Made by a program: the position numbers and the translations under genes. A stretch of DNA of 64,000 nucleotides from Alphaproteobacteria bacterium (GTDB lineage: Bacteria; Pseudomonadota; Alphaproteobacteria; WRAU01; Hepatincolaceae), in assembly GCA_009780035.1 (NCBI GenBank), contig WRAU01000008.1, forward strand, positions 1-64,000, given 5' to 3'. Under the pieces are notes generated by a model. That model did no database searches. It had not been told where the DNA came from and worked only from the letters and a program-made list of their open reading frames with translations. Positions 34,684-46,385 of this stretch are shown here, piece by piece; the first letter of the stretch is position 1; the number at the start of each line of letters is the position of its first letter.

Positions 34684-36066
34684 ATGACAGAACCTTCTAT
34701 CATTGAAAAAAATTTCAATTGGGAGTTTTTTTTATCGCACCTAGAGAATCATCTAAACGATAAGCTATCTTTTGAAAGTTGGATTAAACCCTTAGAATTT
34801 AATAAGTGTGATGGCGGGCTTTTAGTTATTAATGCCCCGTCAAAATTTATTAAAGATTGGGTTTTAAATTCATTTTCTGCAAACATTATGGAGGTGCTGG
34901 CGGTTAATTATCCAATGGTTAAAAATATTGAAATTATCGTTTCAACTTTTTCAAATGCAGAAGATGTTTTAGATTTATATGAAATTATTAATCAAAAAAT
35001 TGATCAGAGTTCTTTTGATGCAAAGTATTTCCATGAAAATGTGGGGATTCCTTTAAACGAACAATATACTTTTGAAAATTTCGTAGTAGGCAAACCTAAT
35101 GAATTTGCCTATGAAGCATCTTTAAAGGTTGCACGCGACGATAATACTCAGTTAAATAATCCTTTGTTTTTATATGGCGGCGTAGGTTTAGGTAAAACCC
35201 ATTTAATGCACTCAATTGCTTGGGAAATTACCAATCTTAGCAACCGTAAATTTTTATATTTAACTGCCGAAAAATATACATCAATGTATATTACTTCTCT
35301 AAGAGAGCATACTACGGATAGCTTTAGGGAAGTTTGCCGATCTCCCGATGTATTAATGATTGATGATATTCAATTTATTAGCGGTAAAGAGGCAACTCAG
35401 GAAGAATTTTTTAACACCTTCAACGATTTATATTCACGCGGTAAGCAAATAATTATCTCTGCCGATAGACCTCCCAGCGAGCTGGATAGAGTAGAAGAAA
35501 GAATTACCTCGCGTTTAAATGCTGGACTTTCTATAAATATTCACGCAACTACCTATGAATTAAGAGTGGGAATTTTAGAATCTAAAGCAAAAATTATTGG
35601 AGTTAAACTGCCGCCAGATGTGCTGAATTTTTTAGCCCATACTATTACCTCTAATGTTAGAGAATTAGAAGGAGCGTTAAAAAGAGTAATTTCTTACCAT
35701 CGTGTGGTTAATGTAAAAATTGATTTAGATATGGCGATGTCTGTGCTGGAAGATATTCTTAAACATAAAAATAAAATTATTAACATTGAAGCCATTCAAA
35801 AAAAAGTAGCAGAGCATTATAAAGTTAAACTGGCAGATATGAGCTCGCCGAAAAAAGATAAGCATACCGCTCATGTGCGGCAAATCGCCATGTTCATTGC
35901 CAAACAGCTAACCAGCAACTCATTGCCGGAAATTGGCAGAAAATTTGGTGGACGCGACCACACCACCGTCATGTATGCCGTTAATAAAATCTCTAAACAA
36001 ATACTAGAAGATGCTAACCTAGAAGATGAAATTAATCTTTTAATTAGAATTATCCAACAGGGTTAG
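34684..36066 (+). CDS. dnaA: Chromosomal replication initiator DnaA
   Basis: AAA+ initiator that opens the origin. Domain I covers about 1-90, the AAA+ core has Walker A GGVGLGKT at 165-172 and Walker B VLMIDDIQFI, followed by arginine-finger region. The domain IV helix-turn-helix signature GGRDHTTVMYAVNKI lies near residue 425. Length 460 is normal. It is followed by dnaN (112-base gap) in the same direction. Confidence 0.97.
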   Translation: MTEPSIIEKNFNWEFFLSHLENHLNDKLSFESWIKPLEFNKCDGGLLVINAPSKFIKDWVLNSFSANIMEVLAVNYPMVKNIEIIVSTFSNAEDVLDLYEIINQKIDQSSFDAKYFHENVGIPLNEQYTFENFVVGKPNEFAYEASLKVARDDNTQLNNPLFLYGGVGLGKTHLMHSIAWEITNLSNRKFLYLTAEKYTSMYITSLREHTTDSFREVCRSPDVLMIDDIQFISGKEATQEEFFNTFNDLYSRGKQIIISADRPPSELDRVEERITSRLNAGLSINIHATTYELRVGILESKAKIIGVKLPPDVLNFLAHTITSNVRELEGALKRVISYHRVVNVKIDLDMAMSVLEDILKHKNKIINIEAIQKKVAEHYKVKLADMSSPKKDKHTAHVRQIAMFIAKQLTSNSLPEIGRKFGGRDHTTVMYAVNKISKQILEDANLEDEINLLIRIIQQG

Positions 36067-36178
36067 GTTGTTTTTAATTTGCCTATCTATCTTTAGCGGA
36101 ACTAAAGCAAAAAATCATTGAATTAATTCCATATCTAAAGTAAAATTTAATACAGGAAAAATTACCTAAAGGGAAAAC

Positions 36179-37294
36179 ATGAAATTTGTTATAAATGTGG
36201 CACAGCTTAGTAAAGCCTTAGATAATGTGCAAGGTGTTGTTGATAAAAGAAATATAACTCCAATTTTATCTAACATTAGAATAAGCAGCACAGACGATAA
36301 ATTAATCATCAATGCTACGGATATGGATTTAGATATTGTGGAAATTCTCCATATTACGCCAAGCGAAAATGGCTCTACCACTGCTCCGGCTTTTCTTTTA
36401 AGTGAAACTATTAAAAGACTGCCGTCTAATGCTAATGTGGAAATATCTTTAGTTGAAGATAAACTTAATGTTTTGTGCGGCAAATTTAAAGGCACGCTTA
36501 GCACGCTTCCGGTAGATGATTTTCCGATTATCCAAACTGATAATCTGCCTTCTACCCTAAAAATTAAAAAGGAAGATTTCAAAAAACTTATGGAAAATAC
36601 TAAGTTTGCCATTTCTACCGATGAAACTAGATATTATCTCAATGGAGTTTATCTACACACCACTAAAAACAATCAAGAACAGCCTATTCTGCGGGCAGTA
36701 TCAACCGATGGACATAGATTAGCTCTTGCCGAATCTGTATGCAGCGAGAATATTAAAATTGAAGAGGGAATAATTATTCCTAAAAAAGCGGTTGAGGAAA
36801 TCTCTAAACTTATAGATAAAGTGAATGACGAAGAATTAGAAATTTCTTGCAGCAGTTCAAGAATCTGTTTTAAGTTCCCGAATATTATTTTAACCTCAAA
36901 ACTTATTGACGGCAATTTCCCTAATTACGACAGGGTAATTCCTAAAGATAACGATAAAATTTTAGAAGTGAACCGTGATGAATTTGTAAAAGCCATAGAT
37001 TTAGTATCTATGTATTCTGATGATAAATTAAAATTTGTTAAAATTAATTTAGACGGCAACAAAATGATTCTTAGTGCCGATAAAAATGTAGGAGATGCTA
37101 ACCAAGAGCTAGAAATTATCCGCGCTATAGAGCCTATAAGTATTTGTTTTAACGCCAAATATATTAAAGAAATCTGCAGTTTAATCTCTACAGAAAATGT
37201 TTTGCTGCAATTGCAGAATGAAACTTCGCCAGCTCTTGTTAAACAAGTTGGCGACAGCAGCGAACTTTTTGTAATTATGCCAATGCGTTTGTAA
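36179..37294 (+). CDS. dnaN: DNA polymerase III beta sliding clamp
   Basis: Ring-shaped clamp holding the polymerase on DNA. MKFVINVAQLSKALDNVQ at the start, VSTDGHRLA in the second domain and the C-terminal VIMPMRL are clamp signatures. Length 371 is normal, three repeated domains. AAAGGGAA lies 6 bases before the ATG. recF follows after 25 bases. Confidence 0.97.
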   Translation: MKFVINVAQLSKALDNVQGVVDKRNITPILSNIRISSTDDKLIINATDMDLDIVEILHITPSENGSTTAPAFLLSETIKRLPSNANVEISLVEDKLNVLCGKFKGTLSTLPVDDFPIIQTDNLPSTLKIKKEDFKKLMENTKFAISTDETRYYLNGVYLHTTKNNQEQPILRAVSTDGHRLALAESVCSENIKIEEGIIIPKKAVEEISKLIDKVNDEELEISCSSSRICFKFPNIILTSKLIDGNFPNYDRVIPKDNDKILEVNRDEFVKAIDLVSMYSDDKLKFVKINLDGNKMILSADKNVGDANQELEIIRAIEPISICFNAKYIKEICSLISTENVLLQLQNETSPALVKQVGDSSELFVIMPMRL

Positions 37295-37319
37295 TAGCAA
37301 AGGCTAATAAACATTTTTT

Positions 37320-38429
37320 ATGAGTAATATTAATTCGTATTTTATTAGCCGACTGGTATTAAATACTTTTAGGAATTATCAGCATACTGACTTTAATTTT
37401 AACAACCGTTCCCATATTATTTACGGCGAAAACGGTGCAGGCAAAACGAATATTCTTGAAGGGGTATCCCTGTTAAGTGCTGGTCGGGGCTTGCGGTCGG
37501 CTGCTGTTGAAGAAGTTATTAAAAATGGTTGTAATGTTTCTGGTGTTGAGGGAAGAATCACTAGCCTTTTAGGTGAGTATGATTTAAATTTAAGCATTGA
37601 TTTTGCAGCAGACACCCAGTCTTATAAAAAAAAATATTTTTTAGATGGCAACCAGCTGAAAAATAAAAATCTGCTAGATTACTATTTAAGCTGCCTATGG
37701 CTGATTCCGCAAATGGATAACTTCTTTCTGCAGGATAACTCCCTTAAAAGAAAATTTATTGATAGGCTGATTTTTAACTTTGATAAATCACATTTAACTA
37801 GGCTGAATGAACACGATAAATTAATCCGCGAAAGAAACAAAATTCTTTCTCAGCAAGGCTTTAATAGCAAATGGCTAGATTTAATAGAAGAAAAATTAGT
37901 AGAAATTACTGTGCCGCTGGTGGTATCAAGGTTAGATTTTCTTAATAGTCTTAATGAATTTACTATAAAAGATAATAAATATCCTCTGCAATTAACTTTT
38001 ATCGGTGAAATTGAAGATTTACTGCTATTGCATACATATTCATTAAAAGTAGAAAATATTTTAAAGGAAACCATCAAAGAAAACCGCAAAAACGATTTAA
38101 TAATAGGACAAACATCAATTTCTGCCCATAAAAGCAAACTGCTATGCAAATATATAGCAGCAAATAGCGGGGCAGAAAACTCCTCTACAGGAGAGCAAAA
38201 AATGATGCTGATTAGTATTATTATTGCTTTTATTAAATTATTGAAAAGCATTAAACAAATTAGTCCAATTTTATTATTAGATGAACTTAATGTGCATCTT
38301 GATAAAAATAACACAGAATATGTGATAGAAAAAATTATGCAGTTTGGTTCGCAGGTTTTTATAACCACTACCAATCAAGAAATTTTTGCAGATTTTCAAG
38401 AAAAATTTGAATTTTTAAAACTAAATTAA
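37320..38429 (+). CDS. recF: DNA repair ATPase RecF
   Basis: SMC-like ATPase loading RecA at gaps. Walker A GENGAGKT is at residues 36-43, FRNY precedes it, and the signature STGEQKMMLISI and Walker B ILLLDELNVHLD are in the C-terminal half. Length 369 is normal. It sits in the classical dnaN-recF-gyrB order, interrupted by a MATE gene. Confidence 0.95.
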   Translation: MSNINSYFISRLVLNTFRNYQHTDFNFNNRSHIIYGENGAGKTNILEGVSLLSAGRGLRSAAVEEVIKNGCNVSGVEGRITSLLGEYDLNLSIDFAADTQSYKKKYFLDGNQLKNKNLLDYYLSCLWLIPQMDNFFLQDNSLKRKFIDRLIFNFDKSHLTRLNEHDKLIRERNKILSQQGFNSKWLDLIEEKLVEITVPLVVSRLDFLNSLNEFTIKDNKYPLQLTFIGEIEDLLLLHTYSLKVENILKETIKENRKNDLIIGQTSISAHKSKLLCKYIAANSGAENSSTGEQKMMLISIIIAFIKLLKSIKQISPILLLDELNVHLDKNNTEYVIEKIMQFGSQVFITTTNQEIFADFQEKFEFLKLN

Positions 38430-38505
38430 AAAGAAAATAGCAGTATTTAAAAATATTGCCAAATAATTAAGCTGCATTCGCTTTACTAAAAGGAGAGCAA
38501 ACATT

Positions 38506-39870
38506 ATGACATCAGCTAATACTTTACACAAGCCCGATGAAGAGAGTTTTTATAAGCGATATTTTGTTATTGTAATTCCGCTGATATTGCAGCAGTTCAT
38601 ATCTATCTCACTGAATTTTGTAGATAATATCATGGTTGGGCAGCTGGGTGAAGCTAACATTGCCGCTGTAGGAGTGGCTAATAAGCTATATTTTGTGTAT
38701 ATTCTAATGCTTTTTGGTGCATTAGGCGGGGCAAGCATATTTTTAGCCCAGTATTACGGTAAAAAAGATTTCCGCAATTTCCGCAGAGTTTTTGCTATCA
38801 GTATAATTGTGTCAATATGTTTTGGCGGACTTTTTGCTCCTTTTGCTATAATATTTGCAGAAAATTTTATGGAGTTATTCTCTGCAGACAACGAGGTAAT
38901 TACTATCGGCACCGGATTTTTACAAATTATTGCTATTGCTTTTCCTATCAATGCCGTATCTATTGCCATTGCTACATCGCTGCGGTCTATGGGAAAAACT
39001 AAACAAGCTCTTTATATTGTGGTGATAGCAACCATTGTTAATACTATTTTAAATTATGGTTTAATTTATGGAAATTTAGGATTGCCAAGACTAGAGGCAA
39101 AAGGATCGGCTATTGCTACCCTAATTGCCAGAACTGTAGAATTTGGTGTATGTGTATACTTCTTTTTTAATAAAAAATATCAAATGAAAACCGCATTTAA
39201 GAAATATTTCGGTTTTCCTAAAGACAAAATTAATTCCCTTATTAAAATTTCCATTCCAGTGTTTTTTACTGAAACCGTATGGGTAGTGGCAACCACAGTT
39301 TTATATATTGCTTATGGCTATTTAGGAACTTATGCTTTGGCAAGCGTGAATATTGCAGAATTAGTAATTAATGCTGGATCTATTATATTTTTCGGCATTG
39401 CTGTTGGTGCTAATATTTTAGTAGCCCAAACCATCGGAGCAAATAAACTTGATGAAGCCTTTGATATGTCTAAGAAAATTCTGCGCATGGCGTTTATTAT
39501 ATCTTTTGCCGTAAGTGTATTGGCTTTATTATTTAGGGGAGAAATTCTTAAAGCCTACTCTTTAACTCCTGAAGCTATCGTCCTAACCGATAAGGTTTTA
39601 ATTGCTTTTTCCATAGCCATGTTTTTTAAATTTATTAACTGGACGGTGATTGTCGGCATATTAAGGGCAGGCGGCGATACCAAAGTAGCGTTCTTTATTG
39701 ATGCTATTCCGGTGGTTTTTATAGCCATTCCCCTGGCTTTCTTTAGTGCAGTGGTTTTAAATTTAGAAGTTTATTGGGTGGTTTTAATTGCCAATATTGA
39801 AGAAGTGGTAAAATGTTTTATTGCTATATGGCGCTTTAAAACTAAAAAGTGGATTAAAAATTTAACTTAA
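38506..39870 (+). CDS. MATE-family multidrug/sodium antiporter
   Basis: Twelve hydrophobic segments over 454 residues. The opening IPLILQQFISISLNFVDNIMVGQLGEANIAAVGVANK and GGASIFLAQYYGKKD, repeated in weaker form in the second half (ISIPVFFTETVWVVATTVLYIAYG, GANILVAQTIGANK), show the two MATE six-helix bundles. AAAGGAGAG gives a good ribosome site. It lies between recF and gyrB, an unexpected place. Substrate unknown. Confidence 0.92.
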   Translation: MTSANTLHKPDEESFYKRYFVIVIPLILQQFISISLNFVDNIMVGQLGEANIAAVGVANKLYFVYILMLFGALGGASIFLAQYYGKKDFRNFRRVFAISIIVSICFGGLFAPFAIIFAENFMELFSADNEVITIGTGFLQIIAIAFPINAVSIAIATSLRSMGKTKQALYIVVIATIVNTILNYGLIYGNLGLPRLEAKGSAIATLIARTVEFGVCVYFFFNKKYQMKTAFKKYFGFPKDKINSLIKISIPVFFTETVWVVATTVLYIAYGYLGTYALASVNIAELVINAGSIIFFGIAVGANILVAQTIGANKLDEAFDMSKKILRMAFIISFAVSVLALLFRGEILKAYSLTPEAIVLTDKVLIAFSIAMFFKFINWTVIVGILRAGGDTKVAFFIDAIPVVFIAIPLAFFSAVVLNLEVYWVVLIANIEEVVKCFIAIWRFKTKKWIKNLT

Positions 39871-39924
39871 AAAAATCATAAATTATGCTATAATAATACG
39901 TTGAAAAAATTAATATTTAAGTGA

Positions 39925-42372
<2,448 letters not shown>

Positions 42373-42377
42373 ATCTT

Positions 42378-42434
42378 CATGCTGCTTGTTTAAACAGCAT
42401 GAGCTATTCAGTCATGCCGTGCTCGACACGGCAT
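42378..42434. repeat. Two hairpins after gyrB, the second a palindromic repeat element
   Basis: CATGCTG / CAGCATG (42378-42401) then ATGCCGTG / CACGGCAT (42414-42434) around CTCGA, preceded by GTC and followed by CCAT. The second has the same core as the element at 52239-52267. Confidence 0.65.
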
Positions 42435-42471
42435 CCATTTACTGCAAATAAGAAGATTTTAAGGTAATCTC

Positions 42472-43047
42472 ATGTTAAAAACTTATATAAAATTCTTTAT
42501 AGCTTTTATTTTACTATTGTTTATTGCATCTTGCAGCACTAAAACTATAGATAACAAAGAAAAAATTATGAAAGCAATTCCTAAAAGCAAAAAACAGAAT
42601 GATAACCAAAGATTTGGCGCATGGGTTTTTTCTAAAGAAGCGGACCGCTGTTATATCTATTCTTTCCCTGTAAGTTCTTATGGTTTTTATTTAGAAAGAA
42701 ATATCCACTATATCCAAATTAATGATAAAAAAGAAATCTCTGTGTTAGGGGGGCTGCCTTATAAAAATGGTATTCGTGTAAAAATTGATATTGCCGATAT
42801 TAACATATTTTTAGAAACCGTTGATAATAAGGCATGGGCGAAAGATGAAGATTTTATTATCAATTATTTTTTAGACCACGAAGATAGTATCTTCTTTATT
42901 TATAACGAATTCACTGATACCGATAATAAAGATTATTCTGCTGTTGATAAATATACCATGCAGGGCTTTACAGCTGCTTGGCAGTATATGAACGATAACT
43001 GTAAAGTCTTGCCTTTAGATAAAACTGAGGATAAGCAAAAACAGTAG
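42472..43047 (+). CDS. IalB-like lipoprotein
   Basis: Lipoprotein signal with hydrophobic core and lipobox FIASC; the lipidated cysteine is C21. The mature part has FGAWVFSKEADRCYIYSFP, GGLPYKNGIRVKIDI, AWAKDED and YTMQGFTAAWQYMNDNC, which match the order of the invasion-associated locus B family (W...C...S.P, GYP..., D.YSL.GF..A...C). The cysteine pair would form a disulfide. Length 191. It follows gyrB by 99 bases. Family assignment is by pattern; a role in host interaction is only suggested by the family name. Confidence 0.65.
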   Translation: MLKTYIKFFIAFILLLFIASCSTKTIDNKEKIMKAIPKSKKQNDNQRFGAWVFSKEADRCYIYSFPVSSYGFYLERNIHYIQINDKKEISVLGGLPYKNGIRVKIDIADINIFLETVDNKAWAKDEDFIINYFLDHEDSIFFIYNEFTDTDNKDYSAVDKYTMQGFTAAWQYMNDNCKVLPLDKTEDKQKQ

Positions 43048-43079
43048 TAGAGTAAAGAGAATATTGTTTTACAAAACTT

Positions 43080-43992
43080 CTAAGATTTTGTTATAATAGC
43101 ATATTTATGAATTTGCTTAGTCCACCAGTTAGATTTAAAATAGAAATCTTTTTTTCGTAAAATATATTTATGCCAAAACCAACGAACTCTTTTTTCAAAG
43201 GAATTGGTAAGATGACCAAAATTAAGAATATAAAATTTTGCTAGTTTATATTTTTGCATATATCTTGGGTCTATGAAGTCTTCCAAATATGGATAATAAT
43301 TTAATATTCCCCTTGATGTTAAGTGTTTGCGTTTAAATCCCTGTAAAACATAAGGTTTTTGAGATACAAAGTGAATAATTTTTGTAGAGGAGGATATATC
43401 TTTGGATAATCTTCTTGTGGTATTAATATATTTATCGGGTGCTTGCTGCACTTTTCCTTTATATGTATGGATAATAAATTGCTCTTCATTTAGCTTGGGG
43501 TTTAAAGTAAATTGCCGCTTAAATTCCTCTAAGATATTATCATTTCTTAAATCCTTAAGATTTATTAGCATTACGCCTACACAATTATCATCTACACAAA
43601 ATAGATTGTTTCCCATATTGGTTTCAAAAAAATCTTTAATATTTCCCAGCACTAAAACATTGGTATCTAAATGAAGAATTCTATCAACATTAGGGAGTAT
43701 TTGCGGCAGAAATAATTTAAAATATATCTCTTTAGACCAGTGCATTCTTTCTGGCAGCTGCTTTATTATTTCAAATGCCGAAATATCTATAAGATGAATT
43801 TTAAAATTATTAAATTGATTTAGAGGAAATTTATTGCAAATATCTGCTATTTCATCTTGATTTAAACAGGCATTATGAAGAAAAAAACACTCTACCCCCC
43901 CCCTTCAATTTAGAGTTGTTTTTTAGAAGGGAGTATAAAGTAATCATAGCAAATAACAAATATTCTCGGTTTATAGAAAAGGTTATATTCAT
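43080..43992 (-). pseudogene. GT8 glycosyltransferase split by a nine-G tract (phase-variable or decayed)
   Basis: The frame begins at ATG 43992 (MNITFSINREYLLFAM), three bases after the preceding gene's stop, with AGG 8 bases upstream. It meets nine G in a row (43895-43903 on the + strand as C) and stops at TAG directly after. With eight G it would read on through KGGVECFFLHNACLNQDE into the main body (LPERMHWSKEIYFKLFLPQILPNVD, then HLDTNVLV as the DxD-like metal site, here D-T-N, then HFVSQKPY), giving about 303 residues, the GT8 size. As sequenced, only the part from about 43745 could be translated. Family GT8 makes LPS outer sugars. Confidence 0.8.
43895..43903. repeat. Nine-base homopolymeric C/G tract inside the GT8 gene
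   Basis: Nine C on the + strand (nine G in the coding strand). It puts the gene out of frame by exactly one base. Such runs are very unlike the AT-rich surroundings. Confidence 0.9.
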
Positions 43993-43995
43993 TTT

Positions 43996-45648
43996 TTACC
44001 TGTTAGCCTCAAAAAAAGTTAGAATATTATTGATAAAATCTTCATTGCATTTTTCAACATCTGCCATAGTCCAATCGCCTTGTTTGCTGGCCAATTCTTT
44101 AGCTTTTAGAGATTTTGAATTTTTATAACCATCTTTTTTGTAGTTAAAACTTGAGTATTGGAGTGATTTGTTTATACTCTCTTCTAATAGAATTTTGTTG
44201 CCAAACATATTCATAGCTTTGTCAGCATCTTCTTTTTGCCAATTTGTAAAATTTGCTTTTTCCCATTTTTTTGGCAGTATATGTTCTATATTTAAGCTAT
44301 CCGTTAATTTTGCTTGGTTATTATTGGAGTAAGCATTTAGTAAAAGCAAGGCAAAAGTTAGTTTGCCCTTGTTAAAATCATTCAACCTATTTTTTATATT
44401 TTCTAAATCTTCTTGTGGAAAATTAACAGCTTCGCCTTTCCATATATTTACACATAATTTAAAAATATCATTTTTAACGGCATTAACTGTTGGATTATTA
44501 ATGAATCTTGTAAGCAAAAAAGTAATAAATTTTTTCTGAAAAACTAAAAATTCTTCATTAAAATTAGGGTTGTTCTTATTTTTTAGATAAAATAAGCTAA
44601 TAGGATGTTTCCAATAATCATTAGCATAACTATATAAAACTTGAATCTGTTTCCAATTTTCTTCTGTAAAATCTACAGGGATAGATTCTGCTTTGAATTC
44701 TCCGCCTGTGTGCAAGTATTGCCAAAATTCCACTAATTCTAAAAGATTAGGCATTATGGTTATATTTAAAATATCAGAATTATTTTTTTTGTAAAAATCT
44801 CTTAGATTGATTTCTTTTGAGGTATCATTGGTTTCAGCTCTAACTACATGGGAATATAGCCTAAATATACCGGTAATACCCATTCCGGCTTTTTCACAAA
44901 TAGATGTTAAATTTTTCCAGTCTTCTATGAAATCATTTTTATTTTCTTCTTCCGTAATATTTCTATAAATTGTGGCTTTAAAAATATCGGCATCCTCTAG
45001 TGGCAGCCCCCTGTCATTTAGCGTTTCAAAAATCTTTAATGCTGTATCTTCTTTATCGCACTCAATTGGCAGAACTACACATCTTTCTAAAACAAATAAG
45101 CATACATCCTGCCATTTTTCTGGATTAGTTTCAGCATATTTATTTAAGGCTGATAAGAAATAACTATAATTTTTGGAGTAATTATCTCTGGCATTATCTT
45201 TAGCTTTTCCGTTTGTGAGAATGCTATCAAATATCTCAATCTTATCTTCAAGAGCTACTAAAGATTGCAATTTATTATTATTTAAAAATACTTCATCTGA
45301 TAATTTATCAACCTCATATAAGCACTTTGCAACATTAGAACTAAGCCCTTTTAATACATCTTTATTTGATACTTTAAAATACATTGCTCTTAGCAATAAG
45401 AAGAATGAGGTGATTCTTTGCTACCCGTCAATGATATAAGTCTCTTTGTTATGGTTGTAAATAACTACAGAACCAAGAAAATAGTCATCTTCAGGAGAAT
45501 CATCAAAAGCATCTTCTATATCTTTCCAAAGCTGTTCGCATTTTTCAAAATCCCATTTATAAGGTCTTTGGTATTCTGGGATTGTAAACTTTTCTGTTTT
45601 GCTAAAAAAATCAAAGATACTTTTTCTTTCTGCTTTTAATTCTGCCAT
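43996..45648 (-). pseudogene. DUF262/DUF1524 (GmrSD-like) restriction protein with an in-frame TAG
   Basis: The ATG at 45648 opens MAELKAERKSIFDFFSKTE and IPEYQRPYKW, the DUF262 start; an upstream TTG at 45690 lies in a hairpin and is less likely. The frame reads YIIDG then TAG then QRITSFF. The stop replaces the first glutamine of the catalytic DGQQR motif (CAG to TAG). The same frame continues for about 470 codons to IEHILPKKWEKANF (DUF1524 HNH-like) and ends at 43996. The full protein would be about 550 residues, a fused GmrS/GmrD type IV-like system against modified DNA. As sequenced it is inactive unless the stop is read through. Confidence 0.85.
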
Positions 45649-45719
45649 TCTTTTGCCTACTATGTTGATTTTCTCCCCATTGACAGTCAATGGGTTTCTT
45701 TATATTATATAATATAAAG

Positions 45720-45746
45720 AAAAAACCTAGCATTACTGCTAGGTCT
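45720..45746 (-). terminator. Leftward terminator after the tRNA pair
   Basis: Stem ACCTAGCA / TGCTAGGT with a 4-base loop (45725-45744), followed leftwards by TTTTT. It would end tRNA-Arg transcription before DUF262. Confidence 0.8.
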
Positions 45747-45768
45747 CATCAAAAATTGCAATAATAAG

Positions 45769-45846
45769 TGGAACAACCTAAAAGACTTGAACCTCTATAC
45801 CTGTTGCCTCTAGGGGCAACGCTCTATCCAGTTGAGCTATTTGTAA
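45769..45846 (-). pseudogene. Decayed tandem copy of tRNA-Arg
   Basis: 26 bases of D arm and anticodon stem are identical to the intact tRNA-Arg just upstream, and a 14-base T-arm block is shared. The anticodon loop has only six bases (CCTAGA), lacks U33, and the acceptor arms do not pair over seven bases; T-stem is mostly G-U. A CUA-type anticodon can be read in one alignment, but the missing U33 and acceptor argue against function. Confidence 0.75.
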
Positions 45847-45866
45847 TAATAAAAACATAAATAAAA

Positions 45867-45943
45867 TGGCGTAGCTGGGAGGACTTGAACCTCTAACCTT
45901 TGCCTTCGGAGGGCAACGCTCTATCCAGTTGAGCTACAGCTAC
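45867..45943 (-). tRNA. tRNA-Arg (CCG)
   Basis: Leftward cloverleaf: acceptor GTAGCTG / CAGCTAC perfect 7 pairs, discriminator G and encoded CCA, anticodon stem TTGCC / GGCAA, loop CTCCGAA, anticodon CCG. T arm AGAGG TTCAAGT CCTCC has one mismatch. Confidence 0.93.
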
Positions 45944-45955
45944 AAATATAAAAAC

Positions 45956-46372
45956 TTAACCTATTATTTTCGCAATTATATCATAAATCTCAGATATTTT
46001 CGCCCGATTTGTGCTAATGCAGATTTTTTCACCAAAACCATCCACATTAATTCCGATATAATACTTTGTTCTTTTTACCAAGAATAAAATTACAGAAAAC
46101 AGCACAGGAAACAATGCTAATCCTAAAAAAATTAAATACCGAGATATACTTCTAAAAAAACTTTCGCTTGGCGGTAAAATTGCCGATATATAATAAAGAA
46201 ACGAATACACGACAATTGCCATAATAAAACTCAGCACTACAGATTCCATAATGTAAGAATCTCTGCCTTTGTATATGCTTTTTATACTAGCAAGAGAATA
46301 TCTCCGTCCATTATAAATCAACTCGCTGTCATTAATTTCAAGATTATGTTTGCCAACTTTTCCTTTATACAT
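45956..46372 (-). CDS. Small two-helix membrane protein, DUF6232/PH-like
   Basis: A 138-residue protein: a short soluble strand segment (LEINDSELIYNGRRYSLASIKSI), two membrane helices near residues 45-65 and 80-100, then KRTKYYIGINVDGFGEKICISTN, a strand-rich C-terminus. The flanking halves of a split PH-like domain around a helical hairpin resemble DUF6232. Function unknown. It starts 13 bases after the ABC ATPase stop, so the two are probably co-transcribed. Confidence 0.6.
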   Translation of the reverse strand: MYKGKVGKHNLEINDSELIYNGRRYSLASIKSIYKGRDSYIMESVVLSFIMAIVVYSFLYYISAILPPSESFFRSISRYLIFLGLALFPVLFSVILFLVKRTKYYIGINVDGFGEKICISTNRAKISEIYDIIAKIIG

Positions 46373-46385
46373 ATCGCCTATCCTC

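Noticed and set aside
34228-36178. Possible oriC beside dnaA
   Set aside because: I looked in the gaps 34228-34398 and 36067-36178 for TTATCCACA-type DnaA boxes and found none, nor a cluster of near matches. Gene order alone does not show an origin.
43080-43745. Intact 221-residue GT8 gene starting at 43745
   Set aside because: The upstream sequence keeps the GT8 pattern without stops up to the G tract and continues in a +1 frame to a better start at 43992, so the short frame is a fragment.
45649-45690. TTG start of the DUF262 gene at 45690
   Set aside because: It lies in a CCCATTG/CAATGGG hairpin and adds residues not seen in the family; the ATG at 45648 fits better.
45769-45846. Functional amber suppressor tRNA
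   Set aside because: Loop of six bases without U33 and an acceptor that does not pair make function unlikely; TAG is a common normal stop in the window.
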